From: CAYZUC01 sp964481705
Lineage (GTDB): Bacteria; Bacillota; Clostridia; Lachnospirales; Lachnospiraceae
DNA: 30,281 bases
Direction: 5' to 3'
Assembly (NCBI GenBank): GCA_964481705.1
Contig: CAYZUC010000027.1
Location: forward strand, 1 to 30,281
Shown: one piece after another, positions 26,655-30,281 of the stretch
How the letters are laid out: each line of letters opens with the position of its first letter
How positions within the stretch are numbered: position 1 is the first letter of the stretch
Notes under the pieces: model-generated
Seen by the model: only the letters and a program-made list of their open reading frames with translations
Database searches by the model: none
Told to the model about the DNA's origin: nothing
Translations under genes and position numbers: made by a program

Positions 26655-26933
26655 TTACATAATAACTTCATTTGTATGAACCAGAATAATCCTTCTTTGA
26701 ATGTCAAAACGATTTTCTGAAAGAGTTGTTGTCTCGCTATTCAATCTCTGTGTCACCTGACATTCCGTTGTATAACCTGTTCTACCATTTTTCTTTCCCA
26801 AATGACTTCTAAACACCATCTTGTTGATACGGAATACAAAGAAGAGCACTCCTGATAAACCAAAAAAGAAGACCCCAAGAAAAAGAAATAGTGATGATAA
26901 AAAATGATAAGAAATTAATTGATCAATCTGCAT
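26655..26933 (-). CDS. Small single-span membrane protein of unknown function
   Basis: A 92-residue protein with one strongly hydrophobic helix at about residues 11-34 (FLSSLFLFLGVFFFGLSG and onward) followed by a basic, polar tail with several Thr residues. By the positive-inside rule the tail is cytoplasmic. I do not recognise the family. The ATG at 26933 lies inside the last codons of the kinase gene, overlapping by 11 bases, with GGAG 7 bases upstream, so it is coupled to the kinase. Its position suggests a membrane partner of the secretion machine or a target of the kinase, but nothing in the sequence proves it. Confidence 0.75.
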   Translation of the reverse strand: MQIDQLISYHFLSSLFLFLGVFFFGLSGVLFFVFRINKMVFRSHLGKKNGRTGYTTECQVTQRLNSETTTLSENRFDIQRRIILVHTNEVIM

Positions 26934-28617
26934 AAGTACTCTCCACCGTCTTTTCTGCCAATCCCAGATCCTCCTTCACTTGATGCAGCATAAAGTGCAT
27001 CTGTTCATCGTTAACCGTTCCCTTTTCCTGAAAATCATTATCGAGACGTGTCCCAACATTTCTAAGTTGAAGCATCAATTCCTCTTTTGGAACTCCATCC
27101 TCCCGAAATCTCTCTGTATTGGTATAGATCTGATAGATTAACTCCTTGTACATCATCAACGAGGTTACTTCATTATCCTCTTCGACAATATTACCTACGG
27201 AAAGCTCCTTAAGATCCTTCCAGTAGTCAATGTAGCCGACTGCCTCGTCTCCGGACTTGCTTACCTTTCCTATACGATTATAATAAGATGCAATCCTTCC
27301 AAGACGTGCTGCCCGCTCTGCTCTTTCCTTACTTAGATGTTGAGAGTTCGCAGCCACCGAAAACCATTTGGAGGATAAGGATTTGTCTCCATCATCTTGA
27401 TAACAGTAGAAATACGCTAGTCCCATCTGATAGGCGAATTCCTCATAACCACCCTTATTATCATGAAACAAGCTCTCGTTAGCATGAACACCATCCGATG
27501 CTTCCAAAAGAAGCTCACGCATTCTCTTTTCTTCTTTCTTATCAAAGTTTCCATCCTCAAGAAATACATGATTCAGCACTTCCATATATGCCTTCTCATT
27601 CTTCGGATCAATATGAATCGCTTTTTGATAGTAAGCTATACGTTCATCGGCTGATGTGGAAATATTTGCCGCTACAATCGCAGCCTCATAACCATCACCG
27701 ACGGTCTTCTTATCTAATCGGTACGTAACAAACGAACCCACAAAACAAATCATTGATAACACCGCACAAAGAATCGTAACCCGCATTCTCCTTCTCTGTC
27801 GCTTTTGATTCTCCATGTTTAATTCATTGTAATGCTCCAGATCATGCAATAACTCCTGACAGTTGGAATACCTGTCGTCCGGATTTCTCTGAGTACATCT
27901 GGTGATTATATATTCAAGACCAGACGAAAGAGAAGAATCCCACTGGCGAATCGGATACATCTCATACGGCGGTTCACAAGGATTATGACCAGTAAGTAAA
28001 TGATAAAGCGTAGTTCCCAAACAATAGATGTCTGTCCTGGCATCCGTCTGTCCACATCCTCCAAACTGTTCTGGTGCGGCATAACCCTGTGTGCCAAGAT
28101 AAGTCGTATCCTCCACATTTCCGGTTTTATACTCTCTTGCTGTCCCAAAGTCAATCAGCATAACGCTTCCATCTGGTTTTAACATGATATTGGCTGGTTT
28201 CATATCACGATATATTATGGGAGGATTCTGCGTATGAAGATACTCCAAAACACCACAGAGCTGCTTTGCCCATTCCATTACTTTTTCCTGTGGCTGTGCA
28301 CCTTGTTCTTCCAGCGCACGACTCAATGTAATCCCCTCTATGTAATCCATAACAATAAGAAAATATTCGTTCTCGTCTATAACATCAACAATACTCGGAA
28401 GACGTTCATGCTTTAATTTTTTTAGCATATTCATCTCTACCAGTAGTCCCTGACGTACCATTTCAAAATCGTGCTGCCTGTCACGACGAAACTCCTTGAT
28501 CGCCCATTGCTTATTTGCCTTTTCATTCATTGCCAGGTATACAATACTCATACCACCTTTACCTATCTGGTTCAGTATTTTGTATTTTCCACCAACAACA
28601 GACCCTATTTCTAACAT
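26923..28617 (-). CDS. Membrane-anchored Hanks-type Ser/Thr protein kinase
   Basis: A 564-residue kinase. Glycine loop IGKGGMSIVYLA (19-29), ATP-binding Lys41 in WAIKEF, catalytic loop YRDMKPAN (136-143; Tyr in place of the usual His), DFG at 156-158, and APEQ from 181. It therefore keeps the residues needed for catalysis. A basic juxtamembrane stretch and one membrane segment (about 279-298) follow, then a 265-residue outer helical domain with TPR-like spacing rather than PASTA repeats. It overlaps the PP2C gene by 7 bases. In overall shape it resembles EssB/YukC, which has a kinase-like domain inside and a helical domain outside, but EssB is a pseudokinase (established). A joint role is inference. 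Confidence 0.9.
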   Translation of the reverse strand: MLEIGSVVGGKYKILNQIGKGGMSIVYLAMNEKANKQWAIKEFRRDRQHDFEMVRQGLLVEMNMLKKLKHERLPSIVDVIDENEYFLIVMDYIEGITLSRALEEQGAQPQEKVMEWAKQLCGVLEYLHTQNPPIIYRDMKPANIMLKPDGSVMLIDFGTAREYKTGNVEDTTYLGTQGYAAPEQFGGCGQTDARTDIYCLGTTLYHLLTGHNPCEPPYEMYPIRQWDSSLSSGLEYIITRCTQRNPDDRYSNCQELLHDLEHYNELNMENQKRQRRRMRVTILCAVLSMICFVGSFVTYRLDKKTVGDGYEAAIVAANISTSADERIAYYQKAIHIDPKNEKAYMEVLNHVFLEDGNFDKKEEKRMRELLLEASDGVHANESLFHDNKGGYEEFAYQMGLAYFYCYQDDGDKSLSSKWFSVAANSQHLSKERAERAARLGRIASYYNRIGKVSKSGDEAVGYIDYWKDLKELSVGNIVEEDNEVTSLMMYKELIYQIYTNTERFREDGVPKEELMLQLRNVGTRLDNDFQEKGTVNDEQMHFMLHQVKEDLGLAEKTVESTYAD

Positions 28618-29396
28618 TCTTTTTCTCCCGCAAGCAAACGTATTAAGACAGCAGAAATGTTATCTTCTTCCCCACGTCTTTTATCTTCCTCAATAAGCTC
28701 TCTAAGAGCCATCTCTATCTGCTCCTCCGTCTCCGTCTCGTCTGAACAAATTGCTTCTATGATTTCTTGCTCACTAATCTTGTGTCGAAAGCCATCCGAA
28801 CATAAAAGAAAATCAGCATCCTCCCGAGCCTCTCCATAGAAAAAATCCGGAGCAACTGTCTCAGAGGCCCCCACGCACTGTAAAAGCGTATTTCTGTGGA
28901 TGTCCTTCTCCGCCTGTTCATAGGTCATCCTTCCATGATCGATTTCTCTTTGAACGAAGGTGTGATCGTGTGTAATCTGTTCCATCGAGTCGACAATCCG
29001 ATACACACGTGAATCCCCTACATTCATAACGTAATACTTTGCCTCAGCAATAATCAGCATGGTTATAGTTGTGCCCAGCTTCATGCCATTTCTATTTCCA
29101 TAGGTAAGAATACTCTCATTTGATTGATTTATAAATCTGGTCAGACTTTCCTCAAATTCCTGCTCTTTTATACCCGAATACAACATTATACTAAATTCAT
29201 CACGAAACCAATCCGAAACACGTCTAATGACTGTTGAAGCCGCTAATTCTCCTTTTTGAAGACCTCCCATTCCATCACAAATCACAGCAAGTAAAACTTC
29301 CCCCCTGTCTGTGTCTGCAGTCTCCACTAACACGGCATCCTGATTCGTCTTTTTCTTTATTCCTACGTCTGTACAAGAAGCAATCTGATACTTCAT
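28611..29396 (-). CDS. PP2C-family Ser/Thr protein phosphatase
   Basis: A 261-residue cytoplasmic metal-dependent phosphatase. Motifs seen: a variant N-terminal DxxxxxK-NQD (TDVGIKKKTNQD, residues 9-20), AVICDGMGG (37-45) with the metal-binding Asp41, NVGDSRVYR, LLCSDGF, and EEDNISAVLIRL near the end. These match PrpC/Stp-type PP2C enzymes, which reverse the work of PknB-type kinases (established). GGAGG lies 10 bases before the ATG at 29396; a GTG at 29420 is possible. It is the first gene of the seven-gene operon and overlaps the kinase gene, which fits a kinase-phosphatase pair. Confidence 0.94.
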   Translation of the reverse strand: MKYQIASCTDVGIKKKTNQDAVLVETADTDRGEVLLAVICDGMGGLQKGELAASTVIRRVSDWFRDEFSIMLYSGIKEQEFEESLTRFINQSNESILTYGNRNGMKLGTTITMLIIAEAKYYVMNVGDSRVYRIVDSMEQITHDHTFVQREIDHGRMTYEQAEKDIHRNTLLQCVGASETVAPDFFYGEAREDADFLLCSDGFRHKISEQEIIEAICSDETETEEQIEMALRELIEEDKRRGEEDNISAVLIRLLAGEKEC

Positions 29397-29464
29397 GATT
29401 CTCGTTCCTCCGTTACTCACTCTCCAATAGTTTTGGAATTAACATTTTTATCCAAACCACCTTT

Positions 29465-29470
29465 ATTATA
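29465..29470 (-). promoter_or_regulatory. Possible -10 element of the secretion operon
   Basis: A perfect TATAAT on the minus strand about 70 bases before the PP2C ATG. No -35 stands out at 16-18 bases; an A-rich stretch lies there. Listed because the seven-gene operon needs a promoter and nothing better is visible. Confidence 0.3.
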
Positions 29471-29631
29471 ATACTGGAAATCTCGTTTTTTTTCCACTGA
29501 ATAATGATAGATAATAAAAAAAATCATTTCTTTCTCAATCATATCTATCTTCGAGTAAAATCTCTTCGTTACAAAAAGTGCGTTTATATCAGCCTTTTGG
29601 AAATAGATATAGAATTTTGTTCTTTCGTATA

Positions 29632-29661
29632 CCAAAGTCATTTGCACACAAATGACTTTGG
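29632..29661. repeat. Perfect 13-bp hairpin
   Basis: Arms CCAAAGTCATTTG (29632-29644) and CAAATGACTTTGG (29649-29661) around a CACA loop. No T run follows, so it is not a standard terminator. It belongs to the hairpin cluster. Confidence 0.85.
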
Positions 29662-29701
29662 GCACTTTTCGCCATAAGGTGTCCTTTCCCCTTTGGGCAA
29701 A

Positions 29702-29721
29702 ATTTCTCCTGATGGAGAAAT
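29702..29721. terminator. Short hairpin, possible terminator
   Basis: Arms ATTTCTCC (29702-29709) and GGAGAAAT (29714-29721), 4-base loop. On the minus strand it is followed by TTTG, so it could terminate weakly. It is the second hairpin after the immunity-like gene. Confidence 0.45.
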
Positions 29722-29724
29722 GAC

Positions 29725-29791
29725 AAAAAGCTATTTTTAATCTCTGTGTGTCATTCACTTCGTGAACAGACAGAGATTAAAATAACTTTTT
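29725..29791 (-). terminator. Long imperfect hairpin, likely terminator of the toxin-immunity transcript
   Basis: Outer arms 29725-29747 and 29770-29791 pair over about 22 bases with one bulge and one mismatch. A nested TTCAC/GTGAA stem sits at 29754-29766. On the minus strand the structure starts 33 bases after the stop at 29824 and ends in CTTTTTG; the plus strand also ends in CTTTTT. Structure seen; terminator role inferred. Confidence 0.55.
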
Positions 29792-29823
29792 GAATTAGAG
29801 GTTTTGAAGTCCTAAAGTATAAC

Positions 29824-30129
29824 CTATACTAACTTTATCCACAAAATATTACCATCTTTTAAAGTGATTTTTGTTGGTTGATTTTCTATTGAAATTTCAA
29901 TCAAGCTGTTTAATACAATACTCTTGTTATTCTCATTACTAATTATTTTTTCAACTCTAAATGCACAAGCATAAAATTCTTTATATCCGTCATCGTCTTC
30001 TTCCAATCCATTATCACTCTCATAAATTGTATCAATTTTCCCTTCTAAAACCAATTGACCACATTCCCATTCTACTCTCAAGTATGTTCCATTTGAATAT
30101 TGGCTAATTTCTTTCATCATTTCATCCAT
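29824..30129 (-). CDS. Small acidic protein, probable immunity protein of the adjacent toxin
   Basis: A 101-residue protein with no signal peptide or membrane helix. It is acidic, with a Glu/Asp cluster (LEEDDDGYKEF), and predicted beta-rich (LRVEWECGQLVLEGKI, then FRVEKIIS, then ITLKDGNILWIKLV at the C-terminus). I do not recognise a family. AGGAG lies 9 bases before the ATG at 30129, and the gene starts 12 bases after the stop of the toxin-like gene. Placement, size and acidity are those of cognate immunity proteins of polymorphic toxins; that role is inferred from context only. Confidence 0.65.
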   Translation of the reverse strand: MDEMMKEISQYSNGTYLRVEWECGQLVLEGKIDTIYESDNGLEEDDDGYKEFYACAFRVEKIISNENNKSIVLNSLIEISIENQPTKITLKDGNILWIKLV

Positions 30130-30141
30130 AATATTAATCTC

Positions 30142-30281
30142 CTAATTTGGTCTAGCCGGTACAATATGTGCACCTTTTTTTCCATAATGAATTATTCCAA
30201 CTGTTGTATCCACTCCTATACCAGTATTATGGAAGTATGGATATTCAAGTTCCTCAGGATAGAAAGTCAACATATGAGCCT
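30142..30281 (-). CDS. C-terminal end of a probable secreted polymorphic toxin (Ntox50-like)
   Basis: Only the last 45 codons are in the window, with the stop TAG at 30144-30142. The segment ending VGIIHYGKKGAHIVPARPN resembles the I-H-Y-x-K-x-G-x-H-I-V-P ending of toxin domain 50 (Ntox50), a ribonuclease-type domain found at the C-terminus of polymorphic toxins and phage head proteins (from memory of the family, not a search). The His-Ile-Val-Pro motif is the strongest sign. An immunity-like gene follows 12 bases later and a type VII secretion module follows that, which fits a T7SS effector. The N-terminal export domain lies outside the window, so LXG or WXG type cannot be judged. Confidence 0.6.
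   Translation of the reverse strand, partial: AHMLTFYPEELEYPYFHNTGIGVDTTVGIIHYGKKGAHIVPARPN

Larger units (their letters stand above)
29397..29823. other. Intergenic region between the immunity-like gene and the PP2C gene
   Basis: A 427-base stretch with no credible gene. It holds three hairpins (29632-29661, 29702-29721, 29725-29791) on the side of the immunity gene, and a TATAAT sequence (29470-29465, minus strand) about 70 bases before the PP2C start, lacking a matching -35. A 113-codon reading frame from a GTG at 29758 crosses the hairpins and I reject it. The TATAAT may be the -10 of the secretion operon, but this is weak. Confidence 0.6.

Noticed and set aside
29417..29758. A 113-codon reading frame on the minus strand
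   Set aside because: It begins with GTG without a ribosome binding site, runs through three hairpins, has a peptide rich in Phe, Lys and Arg without domain-like pattern, and ends inside the PP2C leader. More likely a chance frame over structured intergenic DNA.

Overview
The window is about 30 kb of a low-GC Gram-positive chromosome. Every convincing gene lies on the minus strand, so transcription runs from high to low coordinates. The gene content fits an anaerobic gut Firmicute, most likely a Lachnospiraceae (inference): indolepyruvate:ferredoxin oxidoreductase, a FabK-based fatty acid operon with a fused AccD-AccA, a FabT-like MarR regulator, a giant InlB-repeat surface protein with a sorting signal, and a FHA/EssC-type type VII secretion locus. 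The sequence is a scaffold with two N gaps (4987-5086 and 6757-6766), both inside the surface-protein gene.

Layout from right to left, in transcription order. (1) 30281-29824: the last 45 codons of a probable secreted polymorphic toxin (Ntox50-like tail), then a small acidic protein that is probably its immunity partner. (2) 29823-29397: no credible gene, but a cluster of three strong hairpins. (3) 29396-19825: a seven-gene, tightly overlapping operon: PP2C phosphatase, membrane Ser/Thr kinase, small membrane protein, FHA protein, MinD/CpaE-like ATPase, YukD/EsaB ubiquitin-like protein, and an EssC-type FtsK/SpoIIIE ATPase with an N-terminal FHA region. This reads as a type VII secretion module joined to a complete phospho-threonine circuit (writer, eraser, readers). 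(4) 19806-17795: uxaC (uronate isomerase) with its own promoter and a palindromic operator, then ybaK.

(5) 17765-8770: the fatty acid synthesis operon acpP-fabK-fabD-fabG-fabF-fabZ-accDA-(second FabK-like enzyme)-fabH-fabT. It starts at a near-consensus promoter and ends at an intrinsic terminator. Five FabT-like boxes, phased exactly every 16 bp, start on the -10 element and run into the leader. Because the FabT-like gene is last in the operon, the layout predicts a negative feedback loop. accB and accC are not in the operon.

(6) 8590-2647: one surface-protein gene of about 6 kb (signal peptide, acidic VSEDT repeats, InlB-type repeats, MBG-like repeats, SPNTG sorting signal), followed by a 19-bp stem terminator. 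(7) 2493-1: the iorA-iorB operon, running into the first codons of a probable phenylacetate-CoA ligase at the window edge.

The observations most worth a second look are the kinase-equipped type VII secretion module with its adjacent toxin/immunity pair, and the phased FabT operator array.
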